From an uncultured Sphingopyxis sp. (GTDB lineage: Bacteria > Pseudomonadota > Alphaproteobacteria > Sphingomonadales > Sphingomonadaceae), in contig NZ_LT598653.1 of the NCBI RefSeq assembly GCF_900078365.1, forward strand, positions 3,286,001-3,350,000: a stretch of 64,000 nucleotides of DNA, written 5' to 3'. Both the position numbers and the translations under genes were made by a program. This document shows positions 1-8,051 of the stretch, piece after piece. Positions within the stretch are counted from its first letter, which is position 1; each line of letters opens with the position of its first letter. Under the pieces are notes generated by a model that was not told the DNA's origin, did no database searches, and saw nothing but the letters and a program-made list of their open reading frames with translations.

Positions 1-924
1 GCCGTGACGATCCTGTCGACGCCGCTCTATTCGAACACGACGATGGCGAGCTTCATGCCAACCGTCGGGTCGGGCGGGCAGGTCGTCCTGATGAAGAAAT
101 TCGACGCGCGCGGCTTCCTCGAACTGGCGGAGCGCGAACGCGCGACGAACACCATGCTCGTGCCGGTGCAATATCGCCGCATCATGGCGCTCGACGATTT
201 CGACCGCTTCGACCTCTCCAGCTTCGTGATGAAATATTGCACCTCGGCGCCCTTCCCCGCCGCGCTCAAGGCCGATGTGCTGAAACGCTGGCCCGGCGGG
301 CTGGTCGAGATCTACGGCATGACTGAAGGCGGCGCGGCGTTCATCCTCGAGGCGCATCAATTCCCCGACAAGCTCCACACCGTCGGCAAGCCCGCGCCCG
401 GGCATATCGCGAAGGTGATCGACGAGGACGGCAAGGAACTGCCGCAAGGTTCGGTCGGCGAAGTCGTCGGCCGGAGCCCCGCGATGATGACCGGATACAA
501 CAACCGTCCCGACGCGACCAAGGCGATGCACTGGTACGACGGCGAAGGACATCTCTTCTATCGCCACGGCGACATCGGCCGGATCGACGAGGACGGTTTC
601 CTGACGCTGATGGACCGCGCGAAGGACATGATCATTTCGGGCGGCTTCAACATCTTCCCGAGTGACCTCGAAGCGATATTGATCGCCGACGAGCGTGTCG
701 TCGAGGCGGCGGTCGTCGGCATGCCGAGCGAGGAGTGGGGCGAGACGCCGGTGGCGTTTGTGGTGCTGAAGGATGGAGCCGACCCCGAAAGCGTGCGCGC
801 GGATTGCAACGCCAAGGTCGGCAAGACGCAGCGGATCAGCGCGATTACCGTGGTTGAAGAATTGCCGCGCAGTCCGATCGGCAAGGTGCTGAAACGCGAA
901 CTGCGCGATGCCTACGCCGGGTGA
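1..924 (+). CDS. Acyl-CoA synthetase / AMP-dependent ligase, C-terminal part (5' end outside window)
   Basis: The gene enters from the left edge; about 307 codons are visible and the reading frame is open through base 1. The fragment holds the adenylate-forming A5 motif YGMTEGG (about residue 105), a GYNNRPDATK segment, the A7-like YRHGDIGRID, the hinge SGGFNIFPSDLEA and the A10 motif SPIGKVLKREL, whose Lys normally contacts the acyl-adenylate. Such enzymes activate a carboxylic acid to acyl-AMP and then to a CoA thioester in the cytoplasm. The substrate cannot be told from this fragment; a fatty or aromatic acid is likely. A repeat element follows the stop. Confidence 0.9.
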   Translation, partial: AVTILSTPLYSNTTMASFMPTVGSGGQVVLMKKFDARGFLELAERERATNTMLVPVQYRRIMALDDFDRFDLSSFVMKYCTSAPFPAALKADVLKRWPGGLVEIYGMTEGGAAFILEAHQFPDKLHTVGKPAPGHIAKVIDEDGKELPQGSVGEVVGRSPAMMTGYNNRPDATKAMHWYDGEGHLFYRHGDIGRIDEDGFLTLMDRAKDMIISGGFNIFPSDLEAILIADERVVEAAVVGMPSEEWGETPVAFVVLKDGADPESVRADCNAKVGKTQRISAITVVEELPRSPIGKVLKRELRDAYAG

Positions 925-975
925 ATTGCGGGCGCAGGAGGTCTGAAAGCGACCGGAAGCTTCCCTCTCCTAGTC

Positions 976-1169
976 AAGCCCCTCCCCTTCAGGGGAGGGG
1001 CAACGAAGACTTGGCAGCTTGCTGCCTAGTCGCAGTGGGGTGGGGGCTATCGGCCTAGCGCAAGGCCGATGGCCCCCACCCCAACCCAGTGTCAGGTAAA
1101 CCGTCCCCCGGACGGTTTAGGTCATGCCGGGGGCATGACCGACCTGACACTCCTGAAGGGGAGGGGCTT
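976..1169. repeat. Type A modular palindromic repeat, copy A1, with a nested double-hairpin element
   Basis: The ends are inverted copies of CCCCTCCCCTTCAGGGGAGGGG-type palindromes. The internal core near 1007-1035 is a hairpin (stem GGCAGC/GCTGCC) flanked by AGACTT and TAGTCG. Compared with the other type A copies, the right arm is interrupted at 1088-1151 by the double-hairpin element listed separately. It fills most of the 290-bp gap between the ligase and the DUF2141 gene. Confidence 0.85.
1088..1151. repeat. Double-hairpin element, copy 1
   Basis: Terminal inverted repeats AGTGTCAGGT and ACCTGACACT enclose two perfect 9-3-9 hairpins: AAACCGTCC-CCC-GGACGGTTT (1098-1118) and GGTCATGCC-GGG-GGCATGACC (1120-1140). 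The two loops, CCC and GGG, are complementary. Related copies lie near 27144 and 50603. Confidence 0.8.
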
Positions 1170-1214
1170 GATGGATCGCAACGACAGCTCACCGCCCCAA
1201 AGCCGCCGGCACAT

Positions 1215-1676
1215 TTACAGCATATATTTCATCCGGATCGACTGGCGCATGTCGCCCGCGACCGTGAAGCTGGCCGATTTGAAGCTCGGCGGCCCGACGG
1301 TGATCGTGGGGTTGCGCGAAAAGCCGAAGCCTTCCCTCGGCAGGAAGATCGCCTTGTCGAGCTTGTTGTTGCCATTCTCGTCATGCACGACCGCAATCGC
1401 ATAGGTTCCGGCGGCGGGCGCGTGGACGGCGAAATTTCCGGCCTCGGCCGCCTTCACCGCCATGCGCACCGATCCCGCGTCCTTGCTGCAATCGGGAAAG
1501 GCCTTGCGGTTGGTGGTCAGGCAGACGAGGATTTGTCCTTTCTCGCTACGCAGCCCGGTGACGCTGACCTCAACCGTCGGCGGCGGCGGGGCCGCGGCGG
1601 TCAGCAGCAGGGGCAAAAGCGCCAAGCCCGATATCGGTGCCGCACGCCTTGTCCCAGAAGCGGAAATAAAGACCAT
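1215..1676 (-). CDS. DUF2141 family secreted protein
   Basis: A 153-residue protein with an N-terminal signal peptide (hydrophobic GLALLPLLLTAAA, cleavage expected before the PPPPTVEV segment) and a DUF2141 domain. The segment HDENGNNKLDKAIFLPREGFGFS is typical of the family and is partly Asp/Asn-rich. It is probably periplasmic; the molecular role of the family is not established. The ATG at 1676 was chosen because GGGGGA lies just upstream; a further in-frame ATG exists at 1697. Either start overlaps the 3' end of the hydroxylase gene by more than 100 bp in another frame, so the two are likely translationally coupled. Confidence 0.75.
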   Translation of the reverse strand: MVFISASGTRRAAPISGLALLPLLLTAAAPPPPTVEVSVTGLRSEKGQILVCLTTNRKAFPDCSKDAGSVRMAVKAAEAGNFAVHAPAAGTYAIAVVHDENGNNKLDKAIFLPREGFGFSRNPTITVGPPSFKSASFTVAGDMRQSIRMKYML

Positions 1677-2328
1677 AATTCCCCCGGTAGGCGGCATGAT
1701 GCCGCTCGTGATGCGTTGCGGTTATCAGCCATTTCCCCGCGGGTCCATGGACCAGCGCGCGCGGAAACATCTCCCACCCCATATGATTGCCGACCCCCAT
1801 CACCGTCATGATCGCGAGCACGAGACCGAGCATCGCGACGTGGATGGGAATCAGAAAGACGAGCGCGGGAATCACGACCGCCCCCGTGACCGCTTCCAGC
1901 GGGTGGAAGCTCATCGCCGCCCAAGCGGTCGGCGGGCGGCTCGCATGATGAACCGCGTGCGCGGCGCGGAACAGCGCCGGACGGTGCATCCAGCGATGCG
2001 TCCAGTAAAACCATGTGTCGTGGAGGAGGAGATAGGCGAACAGGCTGACGGGCAGATACCAGAGCGGAAAGGCGTCGACGTCGGTATAGATGCGCGTCCA
2101 GCCATGTTCCTGCCACCCCCAGGCGACGATGCCTGCCGGAACCCCGTAAATGGCGGCGCTCGCGAGGCTCCAGCCGATCTCGCGCTTCATCTGCGGTTCC
2201 AGTCCGCGATAGAGGCCGGGGTGCCGGAGCCGCGTCGCGAAGGCGAAGGCGCCGCTCGTGACCAGATAGCGCACGCCGACGATCGCGGTCATCGCGAGCG
2301 CGGAAAAAAGGATCGCCCAGCCGGTCAT
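1570..2328 (-). CDS. Sterol desaturase / fatty acid hydroxylase superfamily protein
   Basis: A 252-residue membrane protein with the di-iron His clusters of the family: HDTWFYWTHRWMH, HAVHHASRP, FHPLEA and TATHHERHHAAYRGNYG. Several hydrophobic segments flank them. Members use O2 to hydroxylate or desaturate lipid substrates in the membrane. The gene diverges from crtY across 74 bp, so a role in tailoring carotenoids or another isoprenoid is attractive, but it is not a classical CrtZ by motif and its substrate is unknown. Its last ~107 bp overlap the start of the DUF2141 gene. Confidence 0.8.
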   Translation of the reverse strand: MTGWAILFSALAMTAIVGVRYLVTSGAFAFATRLRHPGLYRGLEPQMKREIGWSLASAAIYGVPAGIVAWGWQEHGWTRIYTDVDAFPLWYLPVSLFAYLLLHDTWFYWTHRWMHRPALFRAAHAVHHASRPPTAWAAMSFHPLEAVTGAVVIPALVFLIPIHVAMLGLVLAIMTVMGVGNHMGWEMFPRALVHGPAGKWLITATHHERHHAAYRGNYGLYFRFWDKACGTDIGLGAFAPAADRRGPAAADG

Positions 2329-2402
2329 GGCGCAAGGCTAGCCGCTCGCCGCCGCGTTGCAATGGCTTTGCGCCCGCGCGTTCGGGTGGCTAAGGCAAAG
2401 AC

Positions 2403-3560
2403 ATGGCGGGGCAGAGCATCGATAAATGCGACATCGCGATCGTCGGCGGCGGGCTCGCCGGCGGGCTCGCGGCGCTCGCGCTGGCGGCGAAGCGGCCCGA
2501 TCTCGACGTGCGGCTGGTCGAACCGGGGCCGATCGGCGGCAATCATATCTGGTCCTTTTTCGACAGCGACATCGCGAAGAAGGACCGCTGGCTCGTCGCG
2601 CCGCTGGTGCGCCATCACTGGCCGCGCTACGACGTCCGCTTCCCGTCGCACGAGCGCAGGTTGCGCATGGGGTACAAGAGCATCACCGGCGAGGCGCTCG
2701 CCGAAGCGGTCGCGGCGGCGCTGCCCGCGGGGCACATCATCGCCGACAAGGCGAAGCATGTCGCGCCCGACCATCTGCTGCTGGCGCGCGGCGGGCGGCT
2801 GTCGGCGAAGCATGTCATCGACGCGCGCGGCGCTGGCAAATTCCCAGGGCTCGACTGCGGCTGGCAGAAATTCGTCGGACAGGCGCTGACGGTGAAGGGC
2901 GGCCACGGGATCGAATATCCGGTGGTGATGGACGCCACGGTCGAGCAACTGGACGGCTATCGCTTCGTCTATCTCCTCCCCTTCGACGCCGAGACCTTGT
3001 TCGTTGAGGACACTTATTACAGCGACGACGCCGACCTTGATGCGGGGGCGGTGCGCGAGCGCATCGCCGCCTATGCCGCGGCACAAGGCTGGAAGGTCAA
3101 GGCGACGACGCGCGAGGAAAGCGGCGTACTGCCCGTCGTCATCGCGGGCGATTTCGAGCGGCTGTGGCCGGCGTCCGACCGCACCGCGCGGATCGGCGTG
3201 CGCGCGGGGCAGTTCCACGCGACGACCGGCTATTCGCTCGCCCATGCCGTGCGCACCGCATCGGCGCTGCCCGCGCTCGCCGATCGATCCGATCTCGCCG
3301 CCGCGCTTCGCGGCCTCGCGGCCGCGGCGTGGCGGCGCCAGCGTTTCTACCGGATGCTCGGCGCAATGCTGTTCCGGGCGGCCGAGCCCGACGCGCGTTT
3401 CCGCATCTTCCAGCGTTTCTACCGCCTGTCGCCGCGGCTGATCGCGCGCTTCTATGCCGGGCGCTCGACGACGGGCGACAAGCTGCGCCTGCTCGCGGGC
3501 AAGCCCCCGGTTCCGGTCGGCCGCGCGATCGCCGCGCTGGCGAAGCTCGACTGGCGATGA
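2403..3560 (+). CDS. crtY: Lycopene beta-cyclase CrtY
   Basis: A 385-residue flavoprotein that cyclises the ends of lycopene to give beta-carotene. Visible features are the N-terminal dinucleotide motif VGGGLAGGLAALALA (residues 14-28), the cyclase segments GGNHIWSFFD (about 46-55), YLLPFDAETLFVEDTYYSD (about 190-208) and FHATTGYSLAHAVR (about 270-283). Length and motif order match bacterial CrtY. It is the first gene of the operon and its stop overlaps the crtI start as ATGA. Confidence 0.95.
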   Translation: MAGQSIDKCDIAIVGGGLAGGLAALALAAKRPDLDVRLVEPGPIGGNHIWSFFDSDIAKKDRWLVAPLVRHHWPRYDVRFPSHERRLRMGYKSITGEALAEAVAAALPAGHIIADKAKHVAPDHLLLARGGRLSAKHVIDARGAGKFPGLDCGWQKFVGQALTVKGGHGIEYPVVMDATVEQLDGYRFVYLLPFDAETLFVEDTYYSDDADLDAGAVRERIAAYAAAQGWKVKATTREESGVLPVVIAGDFERLWPASDRTARIGVRAGQFHATTGYSLAHAVRTASALPALADRSDLAAALRGLAAAAWRRQRFYRMLGAMLFRAAEPDARFRIFQRFYRLSPRLIARFYAGRSTTGDKLRLLAGKPPVPVGRAIAALAKLDWR

Positions 3561-5101
3561 CTCGCCGCGCCATCGTTATCGGCGCGGGGTTCGGCGGGCT
3601 CGCGCTCGCGATCCGGCTGCAATCGGCGGGCGTCGCGACGACGATCGTCGAGGCGCGCGACAAGCCGGGCGGGCGCGCCTATCACTGGCAGCGCGACGGC
3701 TTCACCTTCGACGCGGGACCGACCGTCATCACCGACCCGCCGTGCCTTCGCGAACTATGGGCGCTCAGCGGGCAGGATATGGAGCGCGACGTCGAGCTCG
3801 TCCCCGTCACGCCCTTCTACCGCCTGGGCTGGCCCGACGGCACGAATTTCGACTATGCGAACGACGAGGCGGCGCTGCGCGAGGAGATCGCGAAGCTCAA
3901 CCCCGCCGACGTCGCCGGCTATGACCGCTTCCTCGCCTATTCGAAGGGCGTCTACGAAGAAGGCTATGTGAAGCTCGGCGCGGTCGCCTTTCTCGACTTC
4001 ACCGCGATGGTCCGGGCCGCACCGGCGCTGATGAAATATCGCGCGTGGCGCAGCGTCTATGCGGTCGTCTCCTCCTATGTGAAGGACGAGCGGCTGCGGC
4101 AGGCCTTGTCCTTCCATACGTTGCTCGTCGGCGGCAATCCGATGACGACGAGCGCGATCTATGCGCTGATCCACACGATCGAAAAGGAGGGCGGCGTCTG
4201 GTTCGCGCGCGGCGGCACCAACGCGCTCGTCGCGGCTATGGTATGTTTGTTCGAGCGATTGGGCGGCACGCTGCGCCTCGGCGATGCGGTCATGCGGATC
4301 GAGACCGCAGGCGACCGCGCGACCGGCGTGACGACACAGGGCGGCTGGCACGGCGAGGCCGACATGGTCGCGTGCAACGGCGACCTGATGCACAGCTATC
4401 GCGACCTGCTCGCCGGGCATGTACGCGGGAACAAGGTCGCGAAGAGCCTGTCGCGCAAACGCTGGTCGCCCTCGCTTTTCGTCGTCCATTTCGGGGTGAA
4501 GGGCGAATATCCCGATGTGGCGCACCACAGCATCCTCTTCGGCCCGCGCTACAAGGGGCTGCTCGGCGACATCTACGGCGGGAAAGTCCCCGACGACTTT
4601 TCGCTCTATCTCCACCATCCCAGCATTACCGACCCCGGCATGGCGCCGCCGGGCCATTCGACCTTCTATGCGCTCGCCCCTGTCGCGCATCTCGGCAAGG
4701 CGCGGGCCGACTGGGACGGCGACTTCGGCGCCCGCTTCGCCGATGCGATTCTCGATGAAGTCGAGCGCCGCGTCGCGCCCGGCCTCCGCGCCAATCTCGT
4801 CACACGCTTCCACTATACCCCCGCCGATTTCGGCCGCGACCTCGCCGCGCATCTCGGCAGCGCGTTCAGCCTGGAACCGCTGCTGCGGCAGAGCGCATAT
4901 TTCCGCGCGCACAACCGCGACGATGTGATTTCCAATCTTTACTTCGTCGGCGCGGGGACGCATCCGGGCGCGGGGATTCCCGGGGTGGTTGGAAGCGCAA
5001 AAGCGACGGCGACGCTGATGCTGCAAGCCGCCAGCCCTTTACTTTCCCGTCATTCCCGCGAAGGCGGGAATCCAGCTGGACCCCCGCCTTCGCGGGGGTG
5101 A
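3557..5101 (+). CDS. crtI: Phytoene desaturase CrtI
   Basis: A 514-residue FAD-dependent desaturase converting phytoene to lycopene. It has the N-terminal FAD motif VIGAGFGGLALAIRLQ (residues 7-22), EARDKPGGRAY (about 31-41), DAGPTVITDP, and the C-terminal family signature YFVGAGTHPGAGIPGVVGSA (about 460-479). The start is the ATG overlapping the crtY stop. The last ~18 residues, from about residue 497, are encoded by a palindromic intergenic repeat, and the stop codon lies inside that repeat. Catalysis should not be affected, as the conserved signature ends before it. Confidence 0.95.
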   Translation: MTRRAIVIGAGFGGLALAIRLQSAGVATTIVEARDKPGGRAYHWQRDGFTFDAGPTVITDPPCLRELWALSGQDMERDVELVPVTPFYRLGWPDGTNFDYANDEAALREEIAKLNPADVAGYDRFLAYSKGVYEEGYVKLGAVAFLDFTAMVRAAPALMKYRAWRSVYAVVSSYVKDERLRQALSFHTLLVGGNPMTTSAIYALIHTIEKEGGVWFARGGTNALVAAMVCLFERLGGTLRLGDAVMRIETAGDRATGVTTQGGWHGEADMVACNGDLMHSYRDLLAGHVRGNKVAKSLSRKRWSPSLFVVHFGVKGEYPDVAHHSILFGPRYKGLLGDIYGGKVPDDFSLYLHHPSITDPGMAPPGHSTFYALAPVAHLGKARADWDGDFGARFADAILDEVERRVAPGLRANLVTRFHYTPADFGRDLAAHLGSAFSLEPLLRQSAYFRAHNRDDVISNLYFVGAGTHPGAGIPGVVGSAKATATLMLQAASPLLSRHSREGGNPAGPPPSRG

Positions 5102-5104
5102 CGA
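5045..5104. repeat. REP-like inverted repeat (CCCGCGAAGGCGGG type)
   Basis: Two arms, GTCATTCCCGCGAAGGCGGG and CCCCCGCCTTCGCGGGGGTGAC, face each other. The same family occurs near 36226, 43478, 52421 and 55322. This copy overlaps the end of crtI and contains its stop codon. Confidence 0.8.
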
Positions 5105-5123
5105 ACAGGAATAGAGTGAAGAG

Positions 5124-5705
5124 ATGAAACGCCTAGCCGTCTATTGCGGGTCCGCGACCCCCGAAGATCCGATCTATATCGAAACCGCGCGCCACGTCGG
5201 GCGCACGCTTGCGACACGAGGGATCGGCGTCGTCTATGGCGGCGGGCGGCTCGGACTGATGGGCGCGGTCGCCGACAGCGCATTGGAAGCCGGCGGCGAG
5301 GTGATCGGCATCATTCCCGACGCGCTCGTCGGCGCCGAGGTCGCGCACCGCGGCGTCACCGAGCTCCATGTCGTCAGCGGCATGCACGAGCGCAAGAAGA
5401 TGTTCACCGACCTCTCCGACGGCTTCCTCACCATCCCCGGCGGGGTCGGGACGATGGACGAGCTGTGGGAAGCGATCAGCTGGGCGCAGCTCGGCTATCA
5501 TGCGAAGCCCGTCGGGCTGCTCAACGCCGCGGGCTTCTATAACGACCTGATCGCCTTCAACCGCAACATGATCGAGGTCGGTTTCATCCGCCCCGCGCAT
5601 GCCGGGATCATGATCGTCGACGCGGGGCTCGACGAGCTGCTCGACAAGATGGCGGCCTATGTCCCGCACCAGACGATCTTCGCGATGAAGGCCGAAAATC
5701 TCTGA
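5124..5705 (+). CDS. LOG family protein (TIGR00730; putative nucleotide 5'-monophosphate phosphoribohydrolase)
   Basis: A 193-residue Rossmann-like protein with the LOG signature PGGVGTMDELWEA (about residues 104-116) and the upstream YGGGRLGLMGAVADSAL segment. Characterised LOG proteins split nucleoside monophosphates such as cytokinin riboside 5'-monophosphate, or AMP, into base and ribose-5-phosphate. It lies inside the carotenoid operon, between crtI and crtB, and its stop overlaps the crtB start as TGATG. Why it sits there is unknown; cytokinin formation through prenylated AMP is one possible isoprenoid link, but no adenylate isopentenyltransferase gene is present in the window. Confidence 0.88.
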   Translation: MKRLAVYCGSATPEDPIYIETARHVGRTLATRGIGVVYGGGRLGLMGAVADSALEAGGEVIGIIPDALVGAEVAHRGVTELHVVSGMHERKKMFTDLSDGFLTIPGGVGTMDELWEAISWAQLGYHAKPVGLLNAAGFYNDLIAFNRNMIEVGFIRPAHAGIMIVDAGLDELLDKMAAYVPHQTIFAMKAENL

Positions 5706-6682
5706 TGATCGAGGAGGGGGCCTATGACGCACACGCCCTCCACGGTTTCGCGCACGACAGCATCGCGCGCGGATCGAAAAGCTTCGCATTGGCAAGCCAG
5801 CTGTTCGACCGCGAGACGCGCGAGCGCGTCTGGCTGCTCTATGCCTGGTGCCGCGCCGCCGACGACCTGACCGACGGACAGGATCATGGCGGCGCGATGA
5901 CGCCGGGTCACGATCCGGCCGCCGCCGTCGCGCATATCCGCGCGCAGACCGGCAGGGCCTATGCCGGCGAGCCGACCGGCGACATGGCGTTCGACGCGCT
6001 CGGTTTCCTGCTCACCCAGGTCGATATTCCGCGCGCGGTGATCGACGACATCGTCGCGGGCTTCGAGCTCGATGCGCGCGACTGGCGCCCGCGCAGCGAG
6101 GACGACCTGCTGCGCTATAGCTATCATGTCGCGGGCGCGGTCGGGGTCGCGATGGCACTGGTCATGGGGATCGACGCGCAAGACGAAACGACGCTCGACC
6201 GCGCCGCCGACCTCGGCATCGCCTTTCAGCTCGCCAACATCGCGCGCGACGTCGCAGAGGACGCCGCCGCCGACCGCTGCTACCTGCCGGTCGAATGGAT
6301 GGTCGAACTCGACATCCCGCCGGGGCAGCACATGCACCCCGCCTTTCGCGCGCGCCTGTCGGTGATGGCCCGATGGCTGTCCGAAATGGCCGGGGAATAT
6401 GAGGCGTCGGGACGCTGGGGCGCGAGGCTGCTGCCCCCGCGCAGCCGCTGGGCGGTGCTCGCCGCCGCGGGCATCTATGGCGACATCGCGCGCGAAGTGC
6501 GCGCGCGCGGCGACCATGCGTGGGACCACCGCGCGGCATCAAGCCTCGCCGCCAAGCTCGGCTGGGTCGCACGCGCCGGCTGGTCGGTGCTGCGCCGCCC
6601 GCCGCAGCGGCGGATCAGCCGCGACGGGCTATGGACGCGGCCCCGGCCCTCCCCCCCGGACGGCGGCCCGGCGGAGGCATGA
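5705..6682 (+). CDS. crtB: Phytoene synthase CrtB (squalene/phytoene synthase family)
   Basis: A 325-residue enzyme that condenses two geranylgeranyl diphosphates into phytoene. The two Asp-rich Mg-diphosphate motifs are visible: ADDLTDGQD (about residues 52-60) and ANIARDVAEDAAADRCYLP (about 178-196). GSKSFALASQLF near residue 23 is also typical. It is coupled to LOG by TGATG and to pnuC by ATGA. The Pro/Arg-rich tail after the catalytic domain is unremarkable for the family. Confidence 0.93.
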   Translation: MIEEGAYDAHALHGFAHDSIARGSKSFALASQLFDRETRERVWLLYAWCRAADDLTDGQDHGGAMTPGHDPAAAVAHIRAQTGRAYAGEPTGDMAFDALGFLLTQVDIPRAVIDDIVAGFELDARDWRPRSEDDLLRYSYHVAGAVGVAMALVMGIDAQDETTLDRAADLGIAFQLANIARDVAEDAAADRCYLPVEWMVELDIPPGQHMHPAFRARLSVMARWLSEMAGEYEASGRWGARLLPPRSRWAVLAAAGIYGDIAREVRARGDHAWDHRAASSLAAKLGWVARAGWSVLRRPPQRRISRDGLWTRPRPSPPDGGPAEA

Positions 6683-7248
6683 GCTATCTCGAATGGATCG
6701 CCGCGGCGCTGGTGCTGATCAACGTCGCGCTCGTCGCGCTGCGCAGCGTGTGGAACTATCCCTTCGCGCTCGTCGCCGTGACGCTCTACGCCTTCGTCTT
6801 CTTCGAGGCGAAACTCTATAGCGACATGCTGCTTCAGGGCTTTTTCTTCGCGCTCAACCTTTACGGCTGGGCGGCATGGATGCGCGCGCGCGACGAGAGC
6901 GGCGTGCCCGTGCGCTGGATGAGCGGCAGCGCGCGCCGGGGCTGGGCGCTGGCGACGATCGCCGCCTGGGCGGGCTGGAGCTTCGCGATGGACCGCCACA
7001 CCGACGCGGCCGCGCCGTGGATCGACGGCGCGATCGCGATGCTCAGCATCACCGCGCAATGGCTGCTCGCACGCCGCCGCGTCGAAAGCTGGTTCCTCTG
7101 GATCCTCGTCGACCTGATCGCGATCCCGCTCTTCGCCTCGCGCGGGCTTTACGCGACGAGCGCGGTCTATGTCGTGCTGCTCGGCCTGTCGATCGACGGG
7201 CTGGTCCAGTGGCGCCGCGCCGCCGCGACGGACGGGATGACGCCGTGA
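6679..7248 (+). CDS. pnuC: PnuC-type nicotinamide riboside transporter
   Basis: A 189-residue inner-membrane protein of the PnuC family with about six or seven hydrophobic segments. The family-like stretch WNYPFALVAVTLYAFVFFEA follows the first helix, and FASRGLYATSAVYVVLLGL lies near the C-terminus. PnuC proteins import nicotinamide riboside by facilitated diffusion, driven by intracellular phosphorylation. The ATG overlaps the crtB stop (ATGA) and the stop overlaps the GTG of the next gene, a NadR-like kinase, which supports this substrate. Confidence 0.87.
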   Translation: MSYLEWIAAALVLINVALVALRSVWNYPFALVAVTLYAFVFFEAKLYSDMLLQGFFFALNLYGWAAWMRARDESGVPVRWMSGSARRGWALATIAAWAGWSFAMDRHTDAAAPWIDGAIAMLSITAQWLLARRRVESWFLWILVDLIAIPLFASRGLYATSAVYVVLLGLSIDGLVQWRRAAATDGMTP

Positions 7249-7763
7249 CGCGCCATATCTGCCTCCACGGCGCCGAAAGCACCGGCAAGTCGACCCTCGC
7301 CCCGCGCCTCGCGCTGCGGCTCGGCGGCCTCGTCGTCCCCGAATATGGCCGCACCTATGCCGAGGCCAACGGCACCGACCTCGACGCGGCCGATCTGCTC
7401 GCGATCTTCGACGGGCACCGCGCGGCGACCGAAGCAGCGCTCGCGCAAAAGCCCGACTGGCTCGTGTCGGACACCGATCCGCTGATGACGCAGGCGTGGG
7501 CGATCATGCTGCTCGGCCGCCGCCTGCCCGAAATCGACCAATGGGACGCGGCCGCCGACCTCTATCTGGTCCCCGCGATGGACCTGCCGTGGCAGGAGGA
7601 CGGCACGCGCCTGTTCGGCTCCGAGCTTGCGCGGGCGCAGTTCATGGAGGTTGCGATCGGCGAACTCGACCGGCGCCGGCTGCCCTGGGCATGGGTCGAG
7701 GGCGAAGGCGATGCGCGGGTCGAGAATGCGCTGGCGGCGATCGAGGCGGCGGGGCTGGGGTGA
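7245..7763 (+). CDS. NadR/Ttd14-like AAA ATPase, probable ribosylnicotinamide kinase
   Basis: A 172-residue P-loop protein with HGAESTGKSTLA (residues 7-18), PEYGRTYAE (about 32-40) and SDTDPLMTQAWA (about 73-84), as in the kinase domain of NadR. It should phosphorylate nicotinamide riboside to NMN and so trap what PnuC imports. It lacks the NadR adenylyltransferase and DNA-binding domains. Translation starts at GTG in a GTGA overlap with pnuC. It is the last gene of the operon. Confidence 0.85.
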   Translation: MTRHICLHGAESTGKSTLAPRLALRLGGLVVPEYGRTYAEANGTDLDAADLLAIFDGHRAATEAALAQKPDWLVSDTDPLMTQAWAIMLLGRRLPEIDQWDAAADLYLVPAMDLPWQEDGTRLFGSELARAQFMEVAIGELDRRRLPWAWVEGEGDARVENALAAIEAAGLG

Positions 7764-7825
7764 CCGGGTTGCGGATACGGGGTGGATTTCCGCTTTGGGG
7801 TGGCGAGCGGGCGTTGCGATTCATC

Positions 7826-7958
7826 AAGCCCCTCCCCTTCAGGGGAGGGGTTGGGGTGGGGGCTATCGGCCTTGCGCAAAGCCGATAGCCCCCACCCACT
7901 GCGACTAGGCAGCAAGCTGCCAAGTCTGCGTTGCCCCTCCCCTGAAGGGGAGGGGCTT
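7826..7958. repeat. Type A modular palindromic repeat, copy A2
   Basis: Terminal palindromes CCCCTCCCCTTCAGGGGAGGGG and its counterpart flank the inner palindrome around GGGGGCTATCGGCCTTGCG and the core hairpin GACTA-GGCAGC-AA-GCTGCC-AAGTC. It fills the 288-bp gap before lnt. Nothing else is seen in that gap. Confidence 0.85.
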
Positions 7959-8051
7959 GACAAGGAGACGTCCGCTTCCGGCCGAAAGCGGATCACCAGA
8001 CCAGCGCAACCCTCATTGTCCCCGCCCCGCCGCGCGGCTAAAGCAACGCGC

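Noticed and set aside
976..1169. A CRISPR array, suggested by repeated palindromes.
   Set aside because: The repeats are dispersed single elements without regular spacers, and no cas gene is present.
1570..1697. A frameshift joining the hydroxylase and DUF2141 genes.
   Set aside because: Each frame gives a complete protein with its own features, and the DUF2141 product has its own signal peptide and start.
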